Below, piece by piece: positions 18,252 to 26,559 of a stretch of DNA of 35,754 nt (position 1 is the stretch's first letter; each line of letters begins with the position of its first letter). The notes below the pieces were generated by a model that saw nothing but the letters and a program-made list of their open reading frames with translations, made no database searches and was not told where the DNA came from. The stretch is from Candidatus Pollutiaquabacter sp. (GTDB taxonomy: Bacteria > Bacteroidota > Bacteroidia > AKYH767-A > 2013-40CM-41-45). Location of the stretch: the NCBI GenBank assembly GCA_947465495.1, contig CANIAS010000024.1, positions 1 through 35,754 on the forward strand, in the 5' to 3' direction. The position numbers and the translations under genes were made by a program.

Positions 18252-19577
18252 ATGGAGCCATTGTTAGTCTTCGCCTACTCGGCGCTTTTCATTTTCCTCG
18301 TACATAAGAGTCGATTTTTTAGGATGCCGGCCATTCCACTGTCGTGGATGCAATTGGCTTTTTTAGCAAAGGTTTTAGCGGGATGCGTGTTGGGTTGGCT
18401 GTACTTTGATTATTATCAGGATGAGCACACCTCCGACACCATCAAATTCTTCAACGACAGCAACATACTTTTCAATGTGCTGCGAAAAGAGCCGATTCAT
18501 TTTTTACAAATGTTTACTGGCATTGGAGGAAATGACCCTGCATTGCGACCATACTATGAAAGCATGAGCACTTGGTTAAACACCGACGTGCTTTTCAACG
18601 ATAACAAGACCATTGTTCGACTGAACACGTTGTTCAGGTTTTTCTCACTTGGCCATTACTATGTTCACGTAGTGTTAATGAACATGATCTCATTCACCGG
18701 AATGTTTTGCCTATACAAGGTACTCAGCAGGCACGCCCCATCACGAAGTCGGCTGATGTTTATTCTGTTATTCGCACTTCCTTCACTCCTATTCTGGGGA
18801 AGCGGTGTCCTAAAAGACAGCCTTCTCTTGTTCGCACTAGGCACACTGGTTCACAGCTTTGATTCTCTGGTAAGAGGGGAAAGACGCTTGTCCTATAAAT
18901 TGATCTTTTGCGCCTCGTTATTTCTGTTGCTTTTTACAAAATTCTACGTGATTCTGACCGTGCTGCCAGGATTGGCAGCCTGGATATTTACACGCCATGC
19001 ATCTGGATGGAAAACCGCCAAGCTTTTCTTTGTAATGTATACCGGCTTCATTGCCGTTGGTTTTAATTTGTACCGACTGGACGACAAGTACGACCTATCC
19101 GATTTGATTTACTATAAACAGCGCAACTTCTTTGTCCAGTCAGATATCATGAGCCCAGGAAGCCGAATTGAGATTCCTACGATAGCACCATCGGCCATGA
19201 GTATACTCATCAACGCACCTTCCGCATTTGCTCGGACACTCTTCCGACCCGGACCGATGGATTTTTCAGGGAACATTTTGGTTCGGTTAGCTGCAGTAGA
19301 AAACACCATTTTCCTCGTAGCCCTAGTTCTACTGCTTTTATTTTTCGGAAAACGCCAAGCAACTCATTTCGAATCCATTCACTTTTTCTGTCTTTCCTGT
19401 GTCTTAATTATCCTCACGTTAATTGGACTTATCACTCCGGTATTGGGGGCAATGGTGCGTTACAAAGTGGTAGTTTTCCCATTTTTAATTTTTCTAGTTG
19501 TCAGTTTCATTGACCCGCAGCGCTTAGGTCAGCGATTCCGATTCCTAGCAGACACCAGGGACACTGTACGTTCATAA
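18252..19577 (+). CDS. Polytopic membrane protein of unknown function
   Basis: A 441-residue integral membrane protein with roughly nine to eleven hydrophobic segments. There is a long non-membrane loop at about 55-125 containing 'YYQDEHTSDTIKFFND' and 'NDNKTIVRLNTLFRFFS'. The overall look, with an early acidic loop (DEHTSD) and a 'FWGSGVLKDSLLLFALG' segment, resembles the GT-C-like polytopic proteins of Bacteroidota that are linked to envelope polysaccharides. I cannot assign a family with confidence. It is divergent from purL and followed, after 36 bases, by the amino-acid permease, which has its own promoter candidate; functional linkage is therefore not implied. Confidence 0.75.
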   Translation: MEPLLVFAYSALFIFLVHKSRFFRMPAIPLSWMQLAFLAKVLAGCVLGWLYFDYYQDEHTSDTIKFFNDSNILFNVLRKEPIHFLQMFTGIGGNDPALRPYYESMSTWLNTDVLFNDNKTIVRLNTLFRFFSLGHYYVHVVLMNMISFTGMFCLYKVLSRHAPSRSRLMFILLFALPSLLFWGSGVLKDSLLLFALGTLVHSFDSLVRGERRLSYKLIFCASLFLLLFTKFYVILTVLPGLAAWIFTRHASGWKTAKLFFVMYTGFIAVGFNLYRLDDKYDLSDLIYYKQRNFFVQSDIMSPGSRIEIPTIAPSAMSILINAPSAFARTLFRPGPMDFSGNILVRLAAVENTIFLVALVLLLLFFGKRQATHFESIHFFCLSCVLIILTLIGLITPVLGAMVRYKVVVFPFLIFLVVSFIDPQRLGQRFRFLADTRDTVRS

Positions 19578-19588
19578 TCAGATAACAC

Positions 19589-19596
19589 TATATTTG
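19589..19596 (+). promoter_or_regulatory. -7 element for the APC permease
   Basis: TATATTTG matches TAnnTTTG exactly and ends 17 bases before the ATG, predicting a leader of about 14 bases. No TTG at the normal distance. Confidence 0.45.
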
Positions 19597-19613
19597 TTTC
19601 AAAGTCCTACTTC

Positions 19614-21530
19614 ATGGAACTCTTCCGTAAAAAATCAGTCCAGAAAATCCTGGACCAATCCGCACAACAGGAAAATGAACACGGTCATTTGTCGCTTTCC
19701 CGACATCTAGGTGTAAAAGATTTGACAGCCCTTGGAATTGCTGCCATTGTGGGCGCTGGAATTTTTAGCACCATAGGCAATGCCAGTGCAAGTGGTGGAC
19801 CGGGTGTTGTGCTATTGTTTATCTTCACTGCTGTAGCCTGTGGATTTGCAGCCTTCGCATATGCCGAGTTTGCTTCCATGGTACCTGTATCAGGAAGCGC
19901 CTACACGTATAGCTATGTGGCCTTCGGAGAGATTATCGCATGGATCATAGGCTGGGCCTTGATCATGGAATATGCTATCGGCAATATTACCGTTGCCATT
20001 TCATGGTCGGATTATTTCACCAGTTTGTTGGGCACCATGAATATCCACCTGCCTGAATGGATGACGATGGATTATGTGACAGCTATGAACGGCTTTGATC
20101 AATCGGAAGCATTAATGGCAGCGGGCAAGAGCTTTGACCATCTAGACGGTAATTTACAAGTCGCCTATCAAGCATGGACGAGCGCGCCAATTATCGGCGG
20201 AATCCATTTGGTGGCTGACCTTCCTGCATTGCTCATCATCATACTGGTGACATGGCTGGTTTATCGCGGCGTTAAAGAATCCAAAAACGCCAGCAACCTG
20301 ATGGTTGGCGTCAAGTTGGCCATTGTCCTACTGGTGATTATGGTTGGTGCTTTTTTCGTCAATACAGATAACTGGAATCCCTTCCTTCCGAATGGAATGT
20401 CTGGTGTATTAAAAGGAGTTAGTGCCGTTTTCTTTGCATACATCGGTTTCGACGCGATTAGCACCACTGCCGAGGAATGTAAGGATCCACAACGCGATCT
20501 TCCGAAGGGCATGATGTGGTCGATTATTATTTGCACCGTACTTTATGTATTGATTGCATTGGTACTAACCGGAATGGTTCCATACAATGAATTGGGCGTT
20601 GGGGACCCCTTGGCATTCGTGTTCAACAAGCTACACATCACCTGGATGTCCGGCATCATCGGTGTCAGTGCAGTGGTCGCCATGGCAAGCGTTTTATTGG
20701 TTTTTCAATTAGGTCAACCACGAATCTGGATGAGCATGAGTCGCGACGGATTACTTCCAAAAAAGCTGTCGACGGTTCACCCAAAATACCGTACGCCATC
20801 TTTTGCAACGATTGTTACGGGTTTCGTTGTAGCTGTACCTGCCTTATTCATGAACTTGACCATGGTGACCGATCTTTGCAGCATTGGCACCTTGTTCGCT
20901 TTCGTGCTTGTTTGTGCGGGTGTATTAAAATTGGAAATGACACCAGGCGCTCCGCGCGGAAAGTTCAGGACACCCTATATCAATTCCAGGTATATCCTCC
21001 CTGGCATGCTTGTCATTGGATTGTTTCTGGCATTGACTATTTATAAACAGGAGTCAATGGCCTTCCTGAAAAACGAACCCCGAATTCCTGCAGTTTCCAA
21101 GCTTACCAGCACCCTGAGCAAAACGGATTTGGCAGCCTGTTCAGACTTTGCCAAGAAGAATGACGACCATGGTTTTGCCGAGGCGGGAAACGATTTGGAT
21201 GCCTATTTAACTGGATTGACTCCCGAGAATTATTCGATGACACTTCAACAACTGCCAATTCCTGCGGACCAAAAAATCGAGCAAGGATGGGATATTTTCA
21301 AACATAAGATTCCATTCTGGATTTTTCTGATGACTACGTTATGGCTAACCTATTTGGCGATGCGGCATAAACTATCGTTGATCCCACTGCTAGGGCTAAT
21401 CAGCTGCCTGTACATGATGAGCGAACTTGGCGTACACAATTGGATCGGCTTCGGCATTTGGCTCTTGATTGGACTCGTGATTTACTTTGGATATGGCTAT
21501 AAGCATAGCAGATTGAGGGGCATCAAATAA
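19614..21530 (+). CDS. APC-family amino-acid permease (cationic amino-acid transporter type)
   Basis: A 638-residue secondary transporter of the amino acid-polyamine-organocation superfamily, most like the CAT/YfnA branch. The family's TM1 unwound motif is 'AIVGAGIFSTIG'; 'ASGGPGVVLLFIFTAVACGF', 'YAEFASMVPVSGSAYTYSYV' and 'FFAYIGFDAISTTAEECKDP' are typical of TM1-TM3 and TM6 regions of CAT proteins. About 14 membrane segments are expected. It is longer than the usual 460-500 residues because of two extra hydrophilic stretches: about 143-193 after the third segment, and about 484-564 before the last helices. The substrate cannot be read from sequence; cationic amino acids are a family-level guess. 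It sits in a loosely spaced run of same-strand genes. Confidence 0.88.
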   Translation: MELFRKKSVQKILDQSAQQENEHGHLSLSRHLGVKDLTALGIAAIVGAGIFSTIGNASASGGPGVVLLFIFTAVACGFAAFAYAEFASMVPVSGSAYTYSYVAFGEIIAWIIGWALIMEYAIGNITVAISWSDYFTSLLGTMNIHLPEWMTMDYVTAMNGFDQSEALMAAGKSFDHLDGNLQVAYQAWTSAPIIGGIHLVADLPALLIIILVTWLVYRGVKESKNASNLMVGVKLAIVLLVIMVGAFFVNTDNWNPFLPNGMSGVLKGVSAVFFAYIGFDAISTTAEECKDPQRDLPKGMMWSIIICTVLYVLIALVLTGMVPYNELGVGDPLAFVFNKLHITWMSGIIGVSAVVAMASVLLVFQLGQPRIWMSMSRDGLLPKKLSTVHPKYRTPSFATIVTGFVVAVPALFMNLTMVTDLCSIGTLFAFVLVCAGVLKLEMTPGAPRGKFRTPYINSRYILPGMLVIGLFLALTIYKQESMAFLKNEPRIPAVSKLTSTLSKTDLAACSDFAKKNDDHGFAEAGNDLDAYLTGLTPENYSMTLQQLPIPADQKIEQGWDIFKHKIPFWIFLMTTLWLTYLAMRHKLSLIPLLGLISCLYMMSELGVHNWIGFGIWLLIGLVIYFGYGYKHSRLRGIK

Positions 21531-21601
21531 AGTTCAAGGTTCTTAAATCAAGTCGCACAGAAACATCCTTCACTTTTCTTCAATTAACTTCACGGCAATC
21601 C

Positions 21602-22375
21602 ATGTCTTCGACAAAAACCATCTTAGTTACCGGGTCAACTTCCGGCTTTGGTCGCGCCATTGCATTTACGTTTGCTCAGCATGGCTGGAATGTACTATTA
21701 ACCGGTCGCCGAAAAGAGCGGTTGGATGAGCTTGAGCAAGAACTTCAAACGGAATTCGGCACATCCGTACTTACCTTATGCTTTGACGTTCAAAACCGTG
21801 AGCAAACACAGCAGGTATTAAAAGATCTGCCGCACGACTGGAAGCATATTGATGTATTGGTTAACAATGCTGGGCTTGCGGCAGGGCTTGCGACCTTTCA
21901 GGAGGGGGACCCAGACGACTGGGACCGAATGATTGACACGAACTTAAAAGGTCTATTGACTGTATCCCGCAGCATTGTTCCACACATGATCGCGCGTAAA
22001 AAGGGACACATCATCAACATTGGCTCGATAGCGGGAAAAGGCGCCTATCTTAAAGGTAACGTCTATTGTGCGAGCAAAGCGGCCGTAGACATACTCTCCC
22101 AAGGTATGCGAATCGACTTATTACCGCACGGTATAAAAGTCACCAATGTCAGTCCGGGCGCTGCCGATACTGAATTTTCATTGGTGCGCTATCACGGCGA
22201 CGTGGCTGCCGCCGCCAAAGTTTACGAAGGATACGAACCCTTGCATGCGCAAGATGTTGCCGATGTTGTCTACTTCGCAGCAACCCGTCCGGACCACGTA
22301 GTATTGAACGACATCGTTGTCACGCCGCTAGCAGAAGCCAATCCAATGTATTGGCACAAAGAACTTCGCAACTAG
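21602..22375 (+). CDS. Short-chain dehydrogenase/reductase, YdfG-like
   Basis: A 257-residue classical SDR, a cytosolic NAD(P)-dependent oxidoreductase. The cofactor motif is TGSTSGFG (10-17). R37-R38 after the second strand suggests NADP(H). NNAG is at 88-91, and the catalytic S142, Y155 and K159 ('VYCASKAAV') are all present. The region after the active site, 'VSPGAADTEFSLVRYHGD', and the C-terminal 'VVLNDIVVTPLAEANP' resemble YdfG, the NADP-dependent 3-hydroxy acid (L-allo-threonine/serine) dehydrogenase. That substrate assignment is by resemblance only. It starts 71 bases after the permease, with no terminator or clear promoter between, so the two could be co-transcribed. Confidence 0.9.
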   Translation: MSSTKTILVTGSTSGFGRAIAFTFAQHGWNVLLTGRRKERLDELEQELQTEFGTSVLTLCFDVQNREQTQQVLKDLPHDWKHIDVLVNNAGLAAGLATFQEGDPDDWDRMIDTNLKGLLTVSRSIVPHMIARKKGHIINIGSIAGKGAYLKGNVYCASKAAVDILSQGMRIDLLPHGIKVTNVSPGAADTEFSLVRYHGDVAAAAKVYEGYEPLHAQDVADVVYFAATRPDHVVLNDIVVTPLAEANPMYWHKELRN

Positions 22376-22458
22376 ACAAGATTGTTAATAACCTTTGTTG
22401 TTTTTTTGACCTTTAGAGCGGTCGATGTTCTTTTGATTTTCAAGATATTGGCTGTGTC

Positions 22459-24084
22459 ATGAGGAGACTATCCACTATTTCAAAATACACGCTATTCGCG
22501 GTATTATCCGGCGTATTGCTTTGGCTATCGTGGCCCGAGCGTGGTTGGACACCACTGATTTTCGTTGCCCTCGTTCCGCTACTTTGGATAGAGCGGTTGT
22601 ATGAGCGTGGAAAGGGTGCCGGCAACCACCTGAAAGTTTTCTTTTGGTTCTTCCTGTCAATGTCAGTATGGAACGGGCTTACTACCTGGTGGATTTGGAA
22701 CTCAACGAGTGTTGGGAGCATTGTCGCACTGGGCCTAAACAGTCTGTTGATGGCCATCGTGTGGCAACTTTTTTATGTTACCAAGCGTGATCATGGTCCG
22801 GCTATTGGATACCTATCACTCCCCTTCTACTGGATTGGCTTCGAATACCTTCATCTTAATTGGGAAATTTCGTGGCCATGGTTAACCTTGGGCAATGCCT
22901 TCGCAGCGCGTCCACAATGGGTGCAATGGTATGAATACACTGGCGTACTGGGTGGAAGTTTGTGGGTCATTGGAGTGAACATTTTGCTTTTTCAAATCAG
23001 CAAAAATCTTTTCACCCACAGTCTACTTCTCAAGGTACGTCAGGCGAACACCATCATTCTTTCTCTGATAGCACTACTGCTTATCGCCGTACCCATTGAT
23101 GTATCGTATCACTTATACGATCACCGACCTGACCAAGGCCAGCCGACCAGCGTGGCTTTTGTACAGCCGAACATTGATCCCTACAACGAAAAATTCAACG
23201 GCACCTCGGACGATCAATTGAATGAATTTTTGCGATTGGCCTCGACGGTGGTTGATTCACAGACTGAATTCTTAGTTGGTCCGGAAACCGCTTTGCCGGA
23301 TGGCATTTGGGAAGAGGAAATTTTGCAACACAAGAGCATTAAGAAAATCGACCAATTCCTTATTGGTTTTCCTAAGCTGAATCTTATTACAGGTCTTACT
23401 TCTTTTAAGCGATATAAGCAAACCGAAAAGCCATCCATTACAGCTCGGAAATTCAAGGACAACGCGGATTATTATGACGTTTACAACAGCGCTATTTTGG
23501 TTGACCCTTCGGACAACATTCAAATCTATCATAAGACACGACTTGTACCTGGAGTCGAAAAAATGCCGTATCCTAAAATCTTTGGATTTCTGGAAAAATT
23601 CTCGTTAGAACTTGGTGGAACCTCAGGAAGTTTGGGAACGCAAGATCGCCGTGCAAATCTAATTTCCGAATCAGGAATTCCAGTTGCGCCAGCCATCTGT
23701 TACGAATCCATTTATGGCGACTTCCTTTCCGCGTATATGCGTAACGGCGCGCAATTCCTGGCCATCATCACCAACGACGGTTGGTGGGGAGATACACCCG
23801 GTTACCGTCAGCATTTGCAGTACGCACGACTTCGTGCGATTGAGTTCCGAAAATCCATTGTAAGATCCGCCAATACTGGCATCTCCTGTTTTATCAATCA
23901 GCGTGGTGACATTACTGAGGCGACAACATGGTGGACGGCCGATGCACGAAAAGCGACCATCTTACGGAATGAACATGTAACCTTTTATGCGCAGTTTGGC
24001 GACTATATCGGTTTTGTTGCCGCCTTCCTCTCCGTCAGCTTCTTCGTTTTCATGGTATTAAGACGCTTGCTCCGATTCATTTGA
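22459..24084 (+). CDS. lnt: Apolipoprotein N-acyltransferase
   Basis: Transfers the third acyl chain to the N-terminal cysteine of lipoproteins at the periplasmic face of the inner membrane. In 541 residues, an N-terminal membrane region of about six to seven helices (about 10-215) is followed by a carbon-nitrogen hydrolase domain (about 228-505) and a final helix (about 515-535). The Glu-Lys-Cys triad is visible: E276 in 'VGPETALPDG', K359 in 'YHKTRLVPGVEKMPYP' and C414 in 'APAICYESIYGDF'. 'ITNDGWWGDTPGYRQHLQYA' and 'RSANTGIS' are hallmark motifs. Length is typical. The 83 bases before it are T-rich, without a recognisable promoter. The ABC lipoprotein at 30338 would be one of its substrates. 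Confidence 0.93.
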   Translation: MRRLSTISKYTLFAVLSGVLLWLSWPERGWTPLIFVALVPLLWIERLYERGKGAGNHLKVFFWFFLSMSVWNGLTTWWIWNSTSVGSIVALGLNSLLMAIVWQLFYVTKRDHGPAIGYLSLPFYWIGFEYLHLNWEISWPWLTLGNAFAARPQWVQWYEYTGVLGGSLWVIGVNILLFQISKNLFTHSLLLKVRQANTIILSLIALLLIAVPIDVSYHLYDHRPDQGQPTSVAFVQPNIDPYNEKFNGTSDDQLNEFLRLASTVVDSQTEFLVGPETALPDGIWEEEILQHKSIKKIDQFLIGFPKLNLITGLTSFKRYKQTEKPSITARKFKDNADYYDVYNSAILVDPSDNIQIYHKTRLVPGVEKMPYPKIFGFLEKFSLELGGTSGSLGTQDRRANLISESGIPVAPAICYESIYGDFLSAYMRNGAQFLAIITNDGWWGDTPGYRQHLQYARLRAIEFRKSIVRSANTGISCFINQRGDITEATTWWTADARKATILRNEHVTFYAQFGDYIGFVAAFLSVSFFVFMVLRRLLRFI

Positions 24085-24113
24085 CAACTATTGCGCAAAG
24101 CTGAATATATTTG
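24081..24113 (+). promoter_or_regulatory. hemH promoter
   Basis: TTG (24081-24083, overlapping the lnt stop codon), 22 bases, then a perfect TATATTTG (24106-24113). Predicted transcription start near 24117, giving a leader of about 83 bases with two hairpins. Confidence 0.55.
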
Positions 24114-24120
24114 CAGTCCT

Positions 24121-24178
24121 GCGAATACCAATTCGCGTGAACATTGACTTAAAAGAATTGTTGGTTAGCTAACAATTC
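24121..24178 (+). promoter_or_regulatory. Two hairpins in the hemH leader
   Basis: Hairpin 1: GCGAAT (24121-24126) with ATTCGC (24131-24136), 4-base loop. Hairpin 2: GAATTGTT (24155-24162) with AACAATTC (24171-24178), 8-base loop. Neither has a U-run. They could be an operator pair or an RNA control element; function is inferred only. Confidence 0.3.
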
Positions 24179-24199
24179 GACTTATTCAACGAACGACTA

Positions 24200-25213
24200 A
24201 TGACAGCTTTAAAGACCGGCATTTTACTAGTCAACCTTGGCACTCCTGACAGCCCATCGACCGGCGATGTGCGTAAATACCTGCGTGAATTTCTGAACGA
24301 CCCCCGAGTCATTGATATTCATCCCGTGGCTCGTTTCCTGTTGGTGAATCTGATCATTGCGCCATTGCGTGCACCAAAGTCCGCTAAATTGTATAAACAA
24401 GTTTGGACCGATAAAGGTTCTCCGTTGATGCACTACACCATCGAGCAAAAGAAAGGCCTTGAACAACTTTTAGGTCCGGAGTACCAGGTAGAATATGCGA
24501 TGCGCTATCAATCCCCCTCGCTGGATTCCGTTCTGGAAAAATTCAAAAAGCCAGTTTACAAAAAAATCAAAGTCATACCATTGTTTCCGCAGTACGCCTC
24601 AGCGAGTACAGGATCTGTGCAGCAGAAGGTCATGGACATAGTTTCTACCTGGCAAATTGTACCGGAAATAGAATTCGTAAATAGTTTTTGCGACGATCCA
24701 AAGATGATTCAGGTTTTTGCAGAACGTGGACGTACACTACTCACGGAGAAATTCGACCATATTCTTTTCAGCTTTCACGGTCTTCCAGAGCGACACATCC
24801 GCAAAGGTGATTGTTTCGATCATTGTCTGAAAGATCATTGCTGTGATTCACTAACAGACAAGAATGCGTTTTGTTACCGGGCGCAATGCTTCCAAACAGC
24901 TCGTTTGATTGCCGATGCTTTACAGCTTACAAAGGAACAATACACCGTTTGTTTCCAATCACGATTAGGAAGCGACCCGTGGATCAAACCCTACTCCGAC
25001 GATATCATCAAACAACGCGCAAAGCTTGGCGACAAGAAACTTTTATTCTTTGCCCCTGCCTTTGTGAGTGATTGCTTAGAAACCATTCACGAAATTGGAG
25101 TAGAATACGACGAGCTATTCCAAGAGCATGGCGGTGAGAAGGTGGTTTTAGTTCCTAGCTTGAACGACCATCCCGACTGGTATGAATCGTTGAAGTCCAT
25201 TGCATTGTCTTGA
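24200..25213 (+). CDS. hemH: Ferrochelatase
   Basis: Inserts Fe(II) into protoporphyrin IX to make haem; membrane-associated or cytosolic. The 337 residues include the N-terminal 'ILLVNLGTPDSPSTGDVRKY', 'IPLFPQYASASTGSV', the catalytic H193 in 'FSFHGLPERHIRKGD' and 'FVSDCLETIHEIGVEY' with the conserved glutamate E294. Just after the active-site histidine is a cysteine-rich stretch with C205, C209, C214, C215, C225 and C230. Such internal cysteines could hold a [2Fe-2S] cluster, as known for some bacterial ferrochelatases. The gene begins a tight cluster: pabB starts 6 bases after its stop. Confidence 0.94.
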   Translation: MTALKTGILLVNLGTPDSPSTGDVRKYLREFLNDPRVIDIHPVARFLLVNLIIAPLRAPKSAKLYKQVWTDKGSPLMHYTIEQKKGLEQLLGPEYQVEYAMRYQSPSLDSVLEKFKKPVYKKIKVIPLFPQYASASTGSVQQKVMDIVSTWQIVPEIEFVNSFCDDPKMIQVFAERGRTLLTEKFDHILFSFHGLPERHIRKGDCFDHCLKDHCCDSLTDKNAFCYRAQCFQTARLIADALQLTKEQYTVCFQSRLGSDPWIKPYSDDIIKQRAKLGDKKLLFFAPAFVSDCLETIHEIGVEYDELFQEHGGEKVVLVPSLNDHPDWYESLKSIALS

Positions 25214-25219
25214 TTTAAC

Positions 25220-26515
25220 ATGGCAATGCGTAAGTGCTACAAGCTGGAAAAATCGCTTTCGCTGGAGCAGCTCATTCATTGGAGCAGCTGTTTTTCGACA
25301 TCCATGGCATTAGTATCCAATCTTGATTCTTCCGGCATCGAGGATCCTTATGGACAATTCGATTGGATTGCAGCCGTGGATGAATTGGATCGACTCCCTG
25401 TTGCTACCGATTTTTTTGACATGCTTGATGACTTTCAAGCGGGGCACCGAGATTGGTTGTTCGGGCATCTCTCCTACGACCTGAAAAACGAGTCACATCC
25501 AGGACTCACATCTCAGCATCCAGATCAAATCGGATTTCCAACCTACAACTTTTTTCGGCCACGCTTCGTTTTGACGAGCAGGAAAGGTGTCATCGAAATT
25601 CAATACGACCCAGAATTTGACGATGAATCATCCGTACGTAAAGCATTGCAACAAAACTACAAGCGCCATGACGATGAACATGCGGCCATAGGATACGTTG
25701 ACCAGCGCGTTGACAAAACCACGTACTTGAAGCAAGCTGGAAAATTCATAGACCACATTCAGCGAGGTGATATTTACGAAGCAAACTACTGCATGGAGTT
25801 TTTTCGCGAAGACGTCCAATTAACTCCTGAGACTACTTTTTTACGTCTCAACGAGATTTCACCGATGCCACAAGCGGCCTTTTACCGATTGTCTGATATG
25901 TACTTGATGTGCGCCAGTCCAGAACGGTATTTATCTAAAAGTGGCAACCGGGTTATATCACAGCCCATCAAAGGAACCATCCGACGTGGCGAAACGAGCG
26001 AAGAGGATCAGGTATTGCGTAACAAACTACTGGTTGATCCAAAAGAGCGTGCCGAAAACGTCATGATTACCGACCTTGTTCGCAATGACCTTTCGCGATT
26101 TGCCAAGCGAGGAACAGTAAAAGTGGCGGAACAAAATCAGCTGTTAACGTATAAAAAGATTCATCAATTGGTATCCACCGTAGTTGCTGAAGTGGATGAT
26201 AAGGCAACAATTGGTCAAATTTTACGAAATTCATTCCCAATGGGATCCATGACCGGTGCACCAAAATGGCGGGCAATGGAAATCATCGAAGAATTAGAAG
26301 CCACGCGACGCGGGCTGTATTCTGGCAGTGTAGGGTATATTTCTCCCGAGAACGATTTTGATTTCAACGTTATCATCCGAAGCATTCAATACAATTCGAC
26401 AAAGCGCTATTTATCCTTGATGACAGGCAGTGCCTTAACGGCCGGTTGCCGGCCCGAACAGGAATACGACGAATGTCTACTGAAGGCAATGACTATGAAA
26501 AGCGCGCTTAGCTGA
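25220..26515 (+). CDS. pabB: Aminodeoxychorismate synthase component I (PabB-type chorismate-binding enzyme)
   Basis: A 431-residue chorismate-utilising enzyme of the PabB/TrpE family, cytoplasmic. The PIKGT motif (K251) is the key diagnostic: PabB enzymes have lysine here, whereas anthranilate synthases (TrpE) usually have alanine. This supports a folate (p-aminobenzoate) role. Other family motifs are 'QRGDIYEANYCMEFF', 'MITDLVRNDLSRFA', 'FPMGSMTGAPKWRAMEIIEE' and 'GLYSGSVGYI'. No glutamine amidotransferase (PabA) or aminodeoxychorismate lyase (PabC) is adjacent. Start codons at 25220 and 25226 are both possible. It is probably co-transcribed with hemH. Confidence 0.9.
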   Translation: MAMRKCYKLEKSLSLEQLIHWSSCFSTSMALVSNLDSSGIEDPYGQFDWIAAVDELDRLPVATDFFDMLDDFQAGHRDWLFGHLSYDLKNESHPGLTSQHPDQIGFPTYNFFRPRFVLTSRKGVIEIQYDPEFDDESSVRKALQQNYKRHDDEHAAIGYVDQRVDKTTYLKQAGKFIDHIQRGDIYEANYCMEFFREDVQLTPETTFLRLNEISPMPQAAFYRLSDMYLMCASPERYLSKSGNRVISQPIKGTIRRGETSEEDQVLRNKLLVDPKERAENVMITDLVRNDLSRFAKRGTVKVAEQNQLLTYKKIHQLVSTVVAEVDDKATIGQILRNSFPMGSMTGAPKWRAMEIIEELEATRRGLYSGSVGYISPENDFDFNVIIRSIQYNSTKRYLSLMTGSALTAGCRPEQEYDECLLKAMTMKSALS

Positions 26516-26547
26516 GTTATTTCACCTCCTACAATCCATTGAATCCG

Positions 26548-26555
26548 TATTTTTG
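26548..26555 (+). promoter_or_regulatory. -7 element directly before tilS
   Basis: TATTTTTG matches TAnnTTTG and ends 4 bases before the tilS ATG. If used, transcription would begin at or next to the start codon, giving a leaderless mRNA. No TTG at the proper spacing is seen, so it could be chance. Confidence 0.35.
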
Positions 26556-26559
26556 ACCC

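Noticed and set aside
22376-22458. T-rich gap between the SDR gene and lnt as a terminator or promoter
   Set aside because: No stable stem precedes the T-run and no good TAnnTTTG match is present; nothing supportable was found.
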